Below are positions 7,123 to 13,462 of a stretch of DNA of 31,644 nucleotides, piece by piece (within the stretch, counting starts at the first letter, position 1; the number at the start of each line of letters is the position of its first letter). This DNA is from a virus: positions 1 through 31,644 of IMG/VR virus record IMGVR_UViG_3300048121_000522. One strand, 5' to 3'. Made by a program: the position numbers and the translations under genes. The notes under the pieces are model-generated. The model did not search any database and was not told where the DNA came from. It was given only the letters and a program-made list of their open reading frames with translations.

Positions 7123-7367
7123 TGAAAAAGCATACCAAGCTATACCTTGATTATTTTAACTATGGCCTTGAGGACTATATACCTTGCGAGGTATGTGGTT
7201 CCAAAGCCGTAGATATTCACCATATCGAGGCACGAGGTATGGGCGGCTCGAAAAAAGCCGATGTTATTGAGAACCTTATGGCCGTTTGTAGACCGTGCCA
7301 CGTAAAATACGGAGACGTTCCGAGCAAGAAGGAATGGCTCAAGAAAATACACAATAGACTATTATGA
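7122..7367 (+). CDS. HNH endonuclease-like zinc protein
   Basis: 81-aa small HNH protein. CEVC (22-25) and CRPCH (56-60) form two zinc knuckles around HHI (33-35), and N51 in VIENL is the central Asn, followed by the third His of CRPCH. It therefore has the full HNH signature. Stand-alone HNH proteins of this size act as DNA nicking or cutting enzymes. It is not beside the terminase genes, as the packaging HNH proteins often are, but inside the replication block, next to a DnaA-like DNA-binding protein. Homing activity is possible but it interrupts no gene here. Confidence 0.82.
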   Translation: MKKHTKLYLDYFNYGLEDYIPCEVCGSKAVDIHHIEARGMGGSKKADVIENLMAVCRPCHVKYGDVPSKKEWLKKIHNRLL

Positions 7368-7897
7368 TGATTTTGGAATATCAGCTATCTGTAAAGCAAG
7401 TATGGGAAAACGCAAAAGCAGAGTTTAACATAAAGCCTACACGTGATAGAAGAAACGTTATATATCGCCACGCTTTCTCCGTTGCTTGTTTGGACAATAC
7501 AAATCTTTCAATGAAAGTTATTGGAGCGATTACCAATCGCGACCACGCTACGGTTATTCACGCAAGGAAGAACCATAGCTGGAACTTGATTCACGAAAAG
7601 TCTTACTCTCAAGCATACTGCTTTTTTAGCGAGATATTGTCGAAACAAAGCGATGAGCAAGATGAAGTTATACAAACTCTGTTGCGTACTACTGCACTAC
7701 CCAACCCAAACAAGGATATTGTACAAAGATACACGGACATCTATGAGGCTAAAATAAAGCGCATAGAGCGCAAATACGAACAAGAGCTTGAAACCCTTCG
7801 CTTTGAACACAAAGCGCTCTCTAAAGCGCTTAAAACGGCTCAGAAAAGAAACGAGGTACTAAACAAAGAATGCTTACGATTAAAAAACCTACTATGA
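7364..7897 (+). CDS. DnaA domain IV-like DNA-binding protein with C-terminal coiled coil
   Basis: 177 aa. Residues about 5-95 resemble the DNA-binding domain IV of the initiator DnaA: an arginine-rich helix (TRDRRNVIYRHAFSVAC, 26-42) and the DnaA signature NRDHATVIHA (58-67; bacterial DnaA has GRDHTTVLHA). The AAA+ domain and N-terminal domain are absent. Residues about 120-177 are a long charged coiled coil for oligomerisation. It probably binds specific sites, perhaps the phage origin or host DnaA boxes, and could recruit or compete with host DnaA. It overlaps its neighbours by ATGA and lies two genes from the helicase. Confidence 0.8.
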   Translation: MMILEYQLSVKQVWENAKAEFNIKPTRDRRNVIYRHAFSVACLDNTNLSMKVIGAITNRDHATVIHARKNHSWNLIHEKSYSQAYCFFSEILSKQSDEQDEVIQTLLRTTALPNPNKDIVQRYTDIYEAKIKRIERKYEQELETLRFEHKALSKALKTAQKRNEVLNKECLRLKNLL

Positions 7898-8031
7898 CAC
7901 AAATGGAACAATTCCTTCGCATAGCGAAGGCAAGGCTAAAAGAAAGTTACTGCAACAAAAGGCAGCGTGATGCTATTGCAGCAAAGATGTATGTAAGATG
8001 GATGAGCCGTAAATCGGCTCAAAACCTTTAA
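7894..8031 (+). CDS. Small basic protein, 45 aa
   Basis: 45 aa, very basic and helical, with many Arg/Lys residues. It starts in the ATGA overlap with the DnaA-like gene. It may bind nucleic acid, but no family is recognised. Confidence 0.6.
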   Translation: MTQMEQFLRIAKARLKESYCNKRQRDAIAAKMYVRWMSRKSAQNL

Positions 8032-8043
8032 CACCAAAGAGAG

Positions 8044-8160
8044 ATGAAAGAACACAAACCAAATCGACGTCGCAGACGAGCGATGCAGAGAATTGGAGAT
8101 AAGATTGCTGAAAGGATATTCAAGGATAAGCTGATTAAAAAAGTAGAAAAAGATGCATAG
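8044..8160 (+). CDS. Small Arg-rich protein, 38 aa
   Basis: 38 aa, with an arginine run (RRRRR at 8-12 with flanking basic residues) and a second Lys-rich part. It lies 12 nt after the previous stop and overlaps the next start by 8 nt. It is too short for a family assignment; the composition suggests nucleic-acid binding. Confidence 0.5.
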   Translation: MKEHKPNRRRRRAMQRIGDKIAERIFKDKLIKKVEKDA

Positions 8161-8329
8161 ATATTTTGACATTGAGCTATTTGGGTATCAGCATATTGAT
8201 TCCGAATGGTGGAACATAACGTTCTTCCGTATTGCATTCGGAAGAAGCAGTTGGCACCTATTTATGATTGAGCAAAACCGTGATGCTTTTTTTGTGCAGT
8301 TTGCCACATTCAGCAAGACCAATGAATAA
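8153..8329 (+). CDS. Small aromatic-rich protein, 58 aa
   Basis: 58 aa, unusually rich in Phe, Trp and His (SEWWNITFFRIAFG in the centre). There is no clear transmembrane helix. It overlaps both neighbours by 8 nt. The composition resembles small conserved phage proteins, but I cannot name the family. Confidence 0.6.
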   Translation: MHRYFDIELFGYQHIDSEWWNITFFRIAFGRSSWHLFMIEQNRDAFFVQFATFSKTNE

Positions 8330-8465
8330 GGCCGGTACTGAATTGATGCTTATCAACAAGAGTAACTACAAGGCGTTGCTCGATATTCTTATTCAAGTGC
8401 GTATGAGAGGCCAGCTATCAAGAGACGAGATACAAATCTTAAGCAACTTTGTAGATGGAATATAA
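8322..8465 (+). CDS. Small helical protein, 47 aa
   Basis: The ATG at 8322 is chosen because it overlaps the previous stop by 8 nt, as its neighbours do; an in-frame ATG at 8268 would overlap the upstream gene by 62 nt. The 47-aa product is helical, with an SRDEIQILSNFV end. No family is recognised. It overlaps the next gene by 11 nt. Confidence 0.6.
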   Translation: MNKAGTELMLINKSNYKALLDILIQVRMRGQLSRDEIQILSNFVDGI

Positions 8466-8856
8466 CGGAGACTTTAAATACGACTTGGCCCTTGGCCAAC
8501 TCGGAGAAGGTTGGCTTGGTTACCTTCTATCTTCCAAAACCATAGAGGTCAAGTTTGACTTTGGCTGTTACCGAACCGGTAACTTTTACATTGAATACGA
8601 GTCAAGGGGTAAGCATAGTGGTTTGGCCACTACCCAAGCAGACTATTGGTTTCTAATAGCAGCAAGTGAAAAAGGTCAAAGGCTAAAAAGCGATATGGCT
8701 AATGTAGATGGAAGCGACATATTACACGGCATTCTCATACACACAGATAGACTGAAGGAATTGTGCAAGACAAAGTTCTATCGCATTGGTGTAGCCGGAG
8801 GCGACAACAATACCTCAAAGGGAGTTCTAATAAAAGCAAGGGATTTATTAGCTTGA
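8455..8856 (+). CDS. PD-(D/E)XK-type nuclease candidate, 133 aa
   Basis: The pattern KYDLALGQLGE (8-18) followed by IEVKFD (30-35) gives a PD-(D/E)XK-like core: D10 and E18 in the first helix region, then the E31-V-K33 strand. The TGNFYIEYESRGK block (41-53) and SGLATTQADYW (55-65) match small phage nucleases that sense branched or foreign DNA, as I recall the family. It is a plausible recombination or host-DNA nuclease. The gene ends just before a T-tract promoter candidate, so it closes the 6491-8856 unit. Confidence 0.65.
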   Translation: MEYNGDFKYDLALGQLGEGWLGYLLSSKTIEVKFDFGCYRTGNFYIEYESRGKHSGLATTQADYWFLIAASEKGQRLKSDMANVDGSDILHGILIHTDRLKELCKTKFYRIGVAGGDNNTSKGVLIKARDLLA

Positions 8857-8865
8857 CTCGAAACC

Positions 8866-8879
8866 TTTTTTTATAATTG
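8866..8879 (+). promoter_or_regulatory. Putative promoter (T-tract + TATAATTG)
   Basis: T7 (8866-8872) leads into TATAATTG (8872-8879), 16 nt before ATG 8896, with AACCAACT at 8888-8895 directly abutting the start codon. TTGACT at 8853-8858 is upstream but at a short spacing of 13 nt. No terminator hairpin is seen here. Confidence 0.5.
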
Positions 8880-8895
8880 ATAAAATAAACCAACT

Positions 8896-9255
8896 ATGAA
8901 GGATTTACTAAAACTATTGCAAGACTATCGTGAGATGCACGGGCACATTGAAATGATGCAGAAAAACGGAGACTATATCTTTTCGGAGATATATGATATT
9001 GTCAACGACTATGCTGCCGAGAAACTATTCAAAGAAACAATCGCAAGGAGAGGCCTACGACATTTTGAGGTCGGAGGCGTTGATTGGTATGTTCAGGTTG
9101 ACTTCCACCAAGGACAAGAACAAACCTACGACCTTCCACACATTGACGACCAATGGGAAATCGGTGATATCTATACTTCCAATATGGAGAAGTTAGATAC
9201 GAGCTGCGACTTGTGGCAGTTCATTGCTGACGAGGTGGAGAACTTTCATCTTTAA
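8896..9255 (+). CDS. Hypothetical protein, 119 aa
   Basis: 119 aa, acidic, with a helical first half and a beta-prone middle (HFEVGGVDWYVQVDFHQG, about 56-73). No family is recognised. The ATG directly follows AACCAACT, a string shared with four other leaders, and a T-tract promoter candidate, so it is probably the first gene of its transcript. Confidence 0.7.
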   Translation: MKDLLKLLQDYREMHGHIEMMQKNGDYIFSEIYDIVNDYAAEKLFKETIARRGLRHFEVGGVDWYVQVDFHQGQEQTYDLPHIDDQWEIGDIYTSNMEKLDTSCDLWQFIADEVENFHL

Positions 9256-9261
9256 TGAGCG

Positions 9262-9537
9262 ATGAATGGTTTTGCTACTTATGCTCTACGGGAGCAGTTG
9301 ATTATTATCGGGGAGATGATAAAAGACAACTCAGACAACCTTACTGCGGTACTACAACTCGAGGCAATGTACACGGCAATCAGCTTTTGTATGACTTCCA
9401 TAGAAAAGGTTGAGTCTCGCATACTTCAAGCGCAGATTGACAACGGTCATCTTAAGATTGACATACAACAATTAAAGGAGGAAATCAAGGAACTTCGTAA
9501 AAAAAACGAAGAACTTCTTGAGCGTATAGAAATTTAG
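9262..9537 (+). CDS. Coiled-coil protein, 91 aa
   Basis: 91 aa, helical throughout. The last 35 residues are a strong charged coiled coil (KEEIKELRKKNEELLERIEI). It begins 6 nt after the previous stop. An overlapping 52-codon frame starting at 9255 is considered a shadow because this frame is longer and shows the heptad pattern. Function is unknown; it may oligomerise with or regulate neighbouring early proteins. Confidence 0.65.
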   Translation: MNGFATYALREQLIIIGEMIKDNSDNLTAVLQLEAMYTAISFCMTSIEKVESRILQAQIDNGHLKIDIQQLKEEIKELRKKNEELLERIEI

Positions 9538-9568
9538 TGTATATTCCAAGCGATGAACCGCTTGATGA

Positions 9569-10084
9569 ATGGACCTTCTTGAGAAACTATCTGAACGTGA
9601 TGCCGATTGGATTCGGATGGCCAAGTCCTTTGGCCTAAACGATGAATGGGCAAGGGAGCTTGTCCAAGATATGTATATCCGGCTGTATGAGAAAACGACT
9701 TATGCAAAAATCAAGTACGGAGACGATGACGTGAACACTTTCTACGTTTACATTACATTACGAAATCTATACTACGACCAATGTCGTACAAGGCAGACCT
9801 TCTTGCAGATACAAGAAGGGTTACCTTATGATGCCGATGACAACGAGAACTGCAAGGAAACGCTGGAAGAATTGCTGGAGGATATAAACGAAACCTTGAG
9901 TTCTATGCATTGGTATGACCAAAAGATATTTGAGATATACTATGGCGATGGCGAAACGATACGAGAGTTGAGTGACGGAAGCCGGATAAGCACGAGCTCT
10001 ATATTTAATACATTAAAAAATGTCAGAACGAAAATCAAGAAAAAGCACCAAGAAAAGTACAAAACGTTCCGCAAAGGCGAGTAA
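9569..10084 (+). CDS. Sigma-factor-like protein, 171 aa
   Basis: Resembles a reduced sigma-70/ECF-like factor. Residues 23-72 match region 2 in outline: ARELVQDMYIRLYEK corresponds to the core-binding DLVQE...L helix, and NTFYVYITLRNLYYDQCR to the -10 recognition helix. Residues 112-155 look like region 4, with YDQKIFEIYYGDGETIRELSDGSRISTSSIFNTLKNVRTKI giving a helix-turn-helix. A phage sigma could direct host RNA polymerase to the unusual T-tract/TAnnATTG elements or to late promoters. Alternatively it is a small DNA-binding regulator related to terminase small subunits. It overlaps the next gene by 65 nt. Confidence 0.62.
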   Translation: MDLLEKLSERDADWIRMAKSFGLNDEWARELVQDMYIRLYEKTTYAKIKYGDDDVNTFYVYITLRNLYYDQCRTRQTFLQIQEGLPYDADDNENCKETLEELLEDINETLSSMHWYDQKIFEIYYGDGETIRELSDGSRISTSSIFNTLKNVRTKIKKKHQEKYKTFRKGE

Positions 10085-10448
10085 AGGTCTAGGTGATGAT
10101 ATTGAAAAGATAACCAAGGCCACCGGTATTAAAAAGGCTGTGGAATGGTTTAGCGAAACCACCGGAGTCGATTGCGGCTGTGAGGCTAGAAAGGAAAAGC
10201 TGAACAAACTGTTTCCAAAGCGAAGTAAAACGCTATGCTTGGAGTCTGGTGAGTATGAAACGCTGAAACAATTCTTCGGTCAGTTTGACGGAAGGAAAGT
10301 AGATGAGAAATACCAAGAACCCTTGTCAAGAATACACGCCCGTGTCTTTACGCATAAGTTTGCTATTCCGTGCAGTTGTTCGCCAAAGGAATGGAAAGCC
10401 CTTATAAACGACCTAAAAGGCGTTTATACCGCCTATGAGAGAGATTGA
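10020..10448 (+). CDS. Conserved Bacteroidota-phage protein with Cys motif, 142 aa
   Basis: Starts with a Lys/Ser-rich basic tail (residues 2-22), then GLGDDIEKITKATGIKKAVEW (23-43) and DCGCEARKEKLNKLFP (51-66). As I recall these blocks are common in phage and prophage proteins of this bacterial phylum near replication or terminase genes. CGC plus later CSCS (118-120) may bind zinc. The basic tail suggests DNA binding. It overlaps the sigma-like gene by 65 nt, an unusually long overlap, and the next gene by 14 nt. Function is unknown. Confidence 0.68.
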   Translation: MSERKSRKSTKKSTKRSAKASKGLGDDIEKITKATGIKKAVEWFSETTGVDCGCEARKEKLNKLFPKRSKTLCLESGEYETLKQFFGQFDGRKVDEKYQEPLSRIHARVFTHKFAIPCSCSPKEWKALINDLKGVYTAYERD

Positions 10449-10827
10449 CCTATTCAATATAATAAAGGCAACGTTTGTTATTGACTTGCAGAAAAGCGAC
10501 CATCAATACTCAAGGTTTGACTGTTATTCTCTAAAGTACAAAATGGACATTGAGTTGAAGTGCCGCAACAAGCACTACGATGAGCTGCTTATAGAGAAAG
10601 ACAAGTACGATGCTCTTATCAAAAGAAGTAAAGAGTTTGGAACGACTCCTATGTACATAAACAGCACTCCTAATGGCATATTTGTATTCAACCTAGGCAA
10701 GGTGCCGGAACCACAATGGGAGGACAAGGGTGGCCTTCCTACGACTTCTCACTTTAGCGATAGAAGAAAGATAGTTAAGACGGTAGGCTTTCTGCCTACC
10801 TATCTTGCTAACAAAATAAACGAGTAA
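10435..10827 (+). CDS. PD-(D/E)XK-fold nuclease candidate, 130 aa
   Basis: Residues 27-42 give RFDCY...DIELK, with D29, E40 and K42 spaced as in PD-(D/E)XK nucleases. These are followed by HYDELLIEKDKYDAL (47-61), a segment I associate with small restriction-endonuclease-like phage proteins. The second half is beta-prone. It could cut host DNA or process phage DNA ends. It ends just before a T-tract promoter candidate. Family assignment is by motif only. Confidence 0.65.
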   Translation: MREIDLFNIIKATFVIDLQKSDHQYSRFDCYSLKYKMDIELKCRNKHYDELLIEKDKYDALIKRSKEFGTTPMYINSTPNGIFVFNLGKVPEPQWEDKGGLPTTSHFSDRRKIVKTVGFLPTYLANKINE

Positions 10828-10831
10828 TCTT

Positions 10832-10862
10832 TTTGTAAACAACTAAAGTTTTTTTATAATTG
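10832..10862 (+). promoter_or_regulatory. Best match to Bacteroidota promoter (TTTG-N19-TATAATTG)
   Basis: TTTG at 10832-10835, a 19-nt spacer containing a T-tract, then TATAATTG at 10855-10862. This fits the known Bacteroidota arrangement (-33 TTTG, 19-21 nt, -7 TAnnTTTG) apart from A in place of the first T of TTTG. ATG 10866 lies 3 nt downstream and ATG 10893 30 nt downstream. Confidence 0.6.
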
Positions 10863-10892
10863 GCTATGGAACTAACTAAAAAACAACCAACT

Positions 10893-11051
10893 ATGAATTT
10901 CCAAGACAAAGTTTACCAAGTGTTAGTAGGAGGACTCATTGACTTTGAGTCTCTTGAATACCAAGAAGCTAAAAACTGGATGAAGTATTTGAGAACAATG
11001 GGCTACGAATACAAGTTCACTACAAGACGTAGAGACGAATCAGAATATTAA
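10893..11051 (+). CDS. Small basic protein, 52 aa
   Basis: I choose ATG 10893 because AACCAACT (10885-10892) abuts it exactly as at ATG 8896, and the putative promoter ends at 10862. An in-frame ATG at 10866 (61 aa) is the alternative and would imply an almost leaderless transcript. The product ends TTRRRDESEY. No family is recognised. Confidence 0.6.
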   Translation: MNFQDKVYQVLVGGLIDFESLEYQEAKNWMKYLRTMGYEYKFTTRRRDESEY

Positions 11052-11070
11052 TACCCAAAAACCAACTACT

Positions 11071-11397
11071 ATGAATACAAGAGAACACTTTATCAGCAGA
11101 ATGGAGGACATCGAGGTAATGATGATTTCCCAAGACCACGATGGTCTTAACCACTACGGGCTTGAGCTTCAGTACAAGCCGGAACAAGAAGAATTTCATT
11201 GGATGCTTTCGTGGGGTGGCCCACAAGAAACAATCATAATGCGAGGGCTTGGTAAGCAAGCTCGTTTCTTTTTTGAGTACAAGCATTGGAATGAGTACGA
11301 TGAGTTTGAGATTACTTCTCCGCTTGAGTGCGTTGCGTTGCAAACGCTTTTTATGGATTGGTTTAACGTAGCGGAGATGTACGATGTTTTACAGTAA
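11071..11397 (+). CDS. Hypothetical protein, 108 aa
   Basis: 108 aa, acidic and aromatic-rich (HWMLSWGGPQETI near residues 43-55, and a C-terminal MDWFNVAEMYD). No membrane segment is seen. I do not recognise a defined family, although the WGGP block resembles small mobile-element proteins. AACCAACT (11060-11067) stands 3 nt before the ATG, which supports this start. It overlaps the exonuclease gene by 14 nt. Confidence 0.7.
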   Translation: MNTREHFISRMEDIEVMMISQDHDGLNHYGLELQYKPEQEEFHWMLSWGGPQETIIMRGLGKQARFFFEYKHWNEYDEFEITSPLECVALQTLFMDWFNVAEMYDVLQ

Positions 11398-12178
11398 CAA
11401 GGAAATACTAATGCTCGATGGCATCTACCACGAGGTAGGCCATCTTGAGCAACTCGCAAAGGAAGATGAGCATTACTATGGGTACTTGGGACAAGCAGCC
11501 TTGTCCTCAAGCTCTATCAAGATGCTACTCAATTCTCCAAAGACTTACCATTACGTTAGCAAGTACGGAGGCAACAATAACTCAAAAGCCTTACTGATTG
11601 GAAAGCTGTTTCACTTGTCGGTTCTCGAACCGCACAAGATGGATGCTGTTGTTGTTGTTGACGTTCAGTCAAGAGCGACAAAGAAGTTCAAGGAAGCAGT
11701 CGAGGCTAACGAAGGTGTGGACGTTATAACTGCAAAGGAAGAAAAGGACGTAAGGAGGCTTCAAGACCATATGCTTCGTAACGAGAAAGTGCTTGGATAT
11801 TTGAAAGATGCACAGTTTGAGATACCTCGTGTTGATATGCTTGACGGTATGCCCTTCCGTGCGAAGGCTGACATTCTGCAAGGTAACCATATCATTGACC
11901 TCAAAACGACAAGCGACCTCAACGCCTTCAAGTATTCAGCATACAAGTACGGCTATGATATTCAAGCCTACATTTACTGCAACCTATTTGGTATACCACC
12001 GGAGAACTTCCACTTTGTCGCTATCGACAAGGGCAGTCTTGACATTGGAGTGTATCACGTTAGCGAGGAGTTTTACGAGAGTGGTAAGAAGCGAACGCAA
12101 AAAGGTATAGATTTGTACCGTAAGTTCTTTCAAGAAGGTATAGACTTAGATAGTTATTATATAGAAGAAACGTTATGA
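11384..12178 (+). CDS. RecE / exonuclease VIII-like PD-(D/E)XK nuclease
   Basis: 264 aa. LSSSSIKMLLNSPKTYHY (about 40-57) and GKLFHLSVLEP (73-83, with H77) match the N-terminal part of the RecE-like PDDEXK family. The catalytic core is FRAKADIL (158-165, D163) then IIDLKTT (170-176, D172 and K174), and Q194/Y198 in DIQAYIY complete the usual motif. It should resect dsDNA 5' ends to give ssDNA for annealing. No RecT/Erf/Redbeta annealing partner is recognised in the window, although an SSB is. It may alternatively support DNA replication or degrade host DNA. It overlaps the sugar-transferase gene by ATGA, so the modification cassette is coupled to it. Confidence 0.85.
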   Translation: MFYSNKEILMLDGIYHEVGHLEQLAKEDEHYYGYLGQAALSSSSIKMLLNSPKTYHYVSKYGGNNNSKALLIGKLFHLSVLEPHKMDAVVVVDVQSRATKKFKEAVEANEGVDVITAKEEKDVRRLQDHMLRNEKVLGYLKDAQFEIPRVDMLDGMPFRAKADILQGNHIIDLKTTSDLNAFKYSAYKYGYDIQAYIYCNLFGIPPENFHFVAIDKGSLDIGVYHVSEEFYESGKKRTQKGIDLYRKFFQEGIDLDSYYIEETL

Positions 12179-12885
12179 TACCAAAGAAGATACATCAGAT
12201 TTACTTTCCGTGGAATGGGCCTTTCGAGGCCATTCCTATTTTTGTTAAGAGCAGAAAGCTATTCCAAGAAGTGCACCCCGATTGGGAGTACAAGCTGTGG
12301 GGTGAGGAAGATGCTATGCAATTAGTAGAGGAACACGCACCCGACTTGCTTCAGTTCTACAAGGATATGAGGTTCAACATACAGCGAGTGGACTTCATCA
12401 AGTTTCTTATACTCAAGGTTCACGGTGGCTTTTACTGCGACTTGGATTCGCATTGTATTCAGTCTTTCGAGCCTCTGCGAAGCAAGAGGTTCATACTACA
12501 TACTTTGAAGCACCTCATACCTAATCACCACGAGTATGTTCAGAATGACTTTATGGCATCAGAACCCGGCTTCAAGTTTTGGGACATTATATTTACTGAA
12601 CTTCCGATGAACTACAAGGAGAAAAAGGCAAACCCTATATACGAGCAATGGAAGGGCCGTTTTGTTTTACAAACCACTGGCCCGGCTTTCTTATCAAGAG
12701 TCGTTAAAGCAGCTCTAAGCACGTATAAGCCGCAGAAGGTAGCGTGGACCAAATGGAAAAACGATAATTGGGAACGCTTTGATAGAAACGACTATTACTT
12801 TGAATCATATCAAACGGCCTCGTGGGCCTTGGATGTGAGCCCTAACTTGAAACCTAATAAAATCTTCACTAAAAATGAAAACTGA
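12175..12885 (+). CDS. GT32-type DXD sugar transferase, probable DNA-modification enzyme
   Basis: 236 aa. The N-terminus IPKKIHQIYF, PDWEYKLW (35-42), RVDFIKFLIL (71-80) and GGFYCDLD (84-91, with D89 and D91 as the DXD metal site) identify the Gly_transf_sug/GT32 family. These enzymes transfer a sugar from a nucleotide sugar to an acceptor. The gene is locked by overlaps into the run ending in a TET/JBP dioxygenase, so the likely acceptor is a hydroxylated base in phage DNA. A protein or cell-surface glycan acceptor cannot be excluded. It overlaps the ParB-like gene by 11 nt. Confidence 0.85.
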   Translation: MIPKKIHQIYFPWNGPFEAIPIFVKSRKLFQEVHPDWEYKLWGEEDAMQLVEEHAPDLLQFYKDMRFNIQRVDFIKFLILKVHGGFYCDLDSHCIQSFEPLRSKRFILHTLKHLIPNHHEYVQNDFMASEPGFKFWDIIFTELPMNYKEKKANPIYEQWKGRFVLQTTGPAFLSRVVKAALSTYKPQKVAWTKWKNDNWERFDRNDYYFESYQTASWALDVSPNLKPNKIFTKNEN

Positions 12886-13462
12886 AAAAGTATCTATAGG
12901 TAAGGTACACCTATCTGCAAGCAATCCAAGAGTTATTAAGAACGATAAGTTCCGTAAGCTAGTAAACAGCATCAAGGAATTTCCGGAGATGCTCAAGGTA
13001 AGGCCTATTGTTGTTGACGACGAGATGACTGTTCTCGGAGGTAATATGAGACTGAGGGCTTGTTTGGAGGCTGGGCTCAAGGAGGTTCACATTATCAAGG
13101 CTTCCGAGTTCAGCGAGGAGCAGAAGAAGGAGTTCGTTATAAAGGACAACAGTTCGTTCGGAGAATGGGATTGGGACTTACTTGCTAACGAGTGGGAGAT
13201 TGAAGAATTGAGCGATTGGGGTTTGGACATACCGGCCTCGTACTTTGACGAGGACGTTGAGCCTGACTTTGATATGGACGAGCTTGACAAGGACCTCGAC
13301 ATCTATATCAATTCCAAGGTCAAGCAGATAACGCTGTACTTTGACAACCAACAGTACGAGTATGTACTCGCCAAGTTAGATGAGATTATGGAGGAGCGTC
13401 AGCTTGAAAGCAACACAGATGTAGTATTAGCCTTATTAGAAGAATATGAACCTCAAGCATAA
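12875..13462 (+). CDS. ParB/Srx-fold protein of DNA-modification cassette
   Basis: 195 aa. Residues 1 to about 95 form a ParB N-terminal-like domain: SASNPR (14-19), RPIVVDD (43-49) and VLGGNMRLRA (53-62), which corresponds to the nucleotide-binding GxxR box of ParB CTPases. The WDWDLLANEW segment (98-107) and WGLDIP (115-120) occur in ParB domains linked to phage and mobile-element DNA modification. Residues 145-190 form a small C-terminal domain (KQITLYFDNQQYE). There is no ParB helix-turn-helix centromere-binding domain, so plasmid partition is unlikely. In published surveys ParB domains accompany TET/JBP oxygenases and glycosyltransferases. It may guide or power the modification enzymes on DNA. 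Confidence 0.82.
   Translation: MKTEKVSIGKVHLSASNPRVIKNDKFRKLVNSIKEFPEMLKVRPIVVDDEMTVLGGNMRLRACLEAGLKEVHIIKASEFSEEQKKEFVIKDNSSFGEWDWDLLANEWEIEELSDWGLDIPASYFDEDVEPDFDMDELDKDLDIYINSKVKQITLYFDNQQYEYVLAKLDEIMEERQLESNTDVVLALLEEYEPQA

Noticed and set aside
8268-8321. Upstream in-frame ATG for the 47-aa gene at 8322
   Set aside because: It would overlap the previous gene by 62 nt; ATG 8322 gives the short overlap seen throughout the block.
9255-9413. 52-codon ORF starting in TAATG overlap with the 119-aa gene
   Set aside because: It overlaps the longer coiled-coil frame (9262-9537), has odd composition and no motif; retained as a shadow although the TAATG start is typical here.
9537-9638. 33-codon GTG-started ORF between the coiled-coil and sigma-like genes
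   Set aside because: It mostly overlaps the start of the sigma-like gene in another frame and has no support.
12875-13462. ParB-like protein as plasmid/prophage partition system
   Set aside because: There is no ParA partner, no parS-like repeats and no ParB helix-turn-helix domain; context is the modification cassette.
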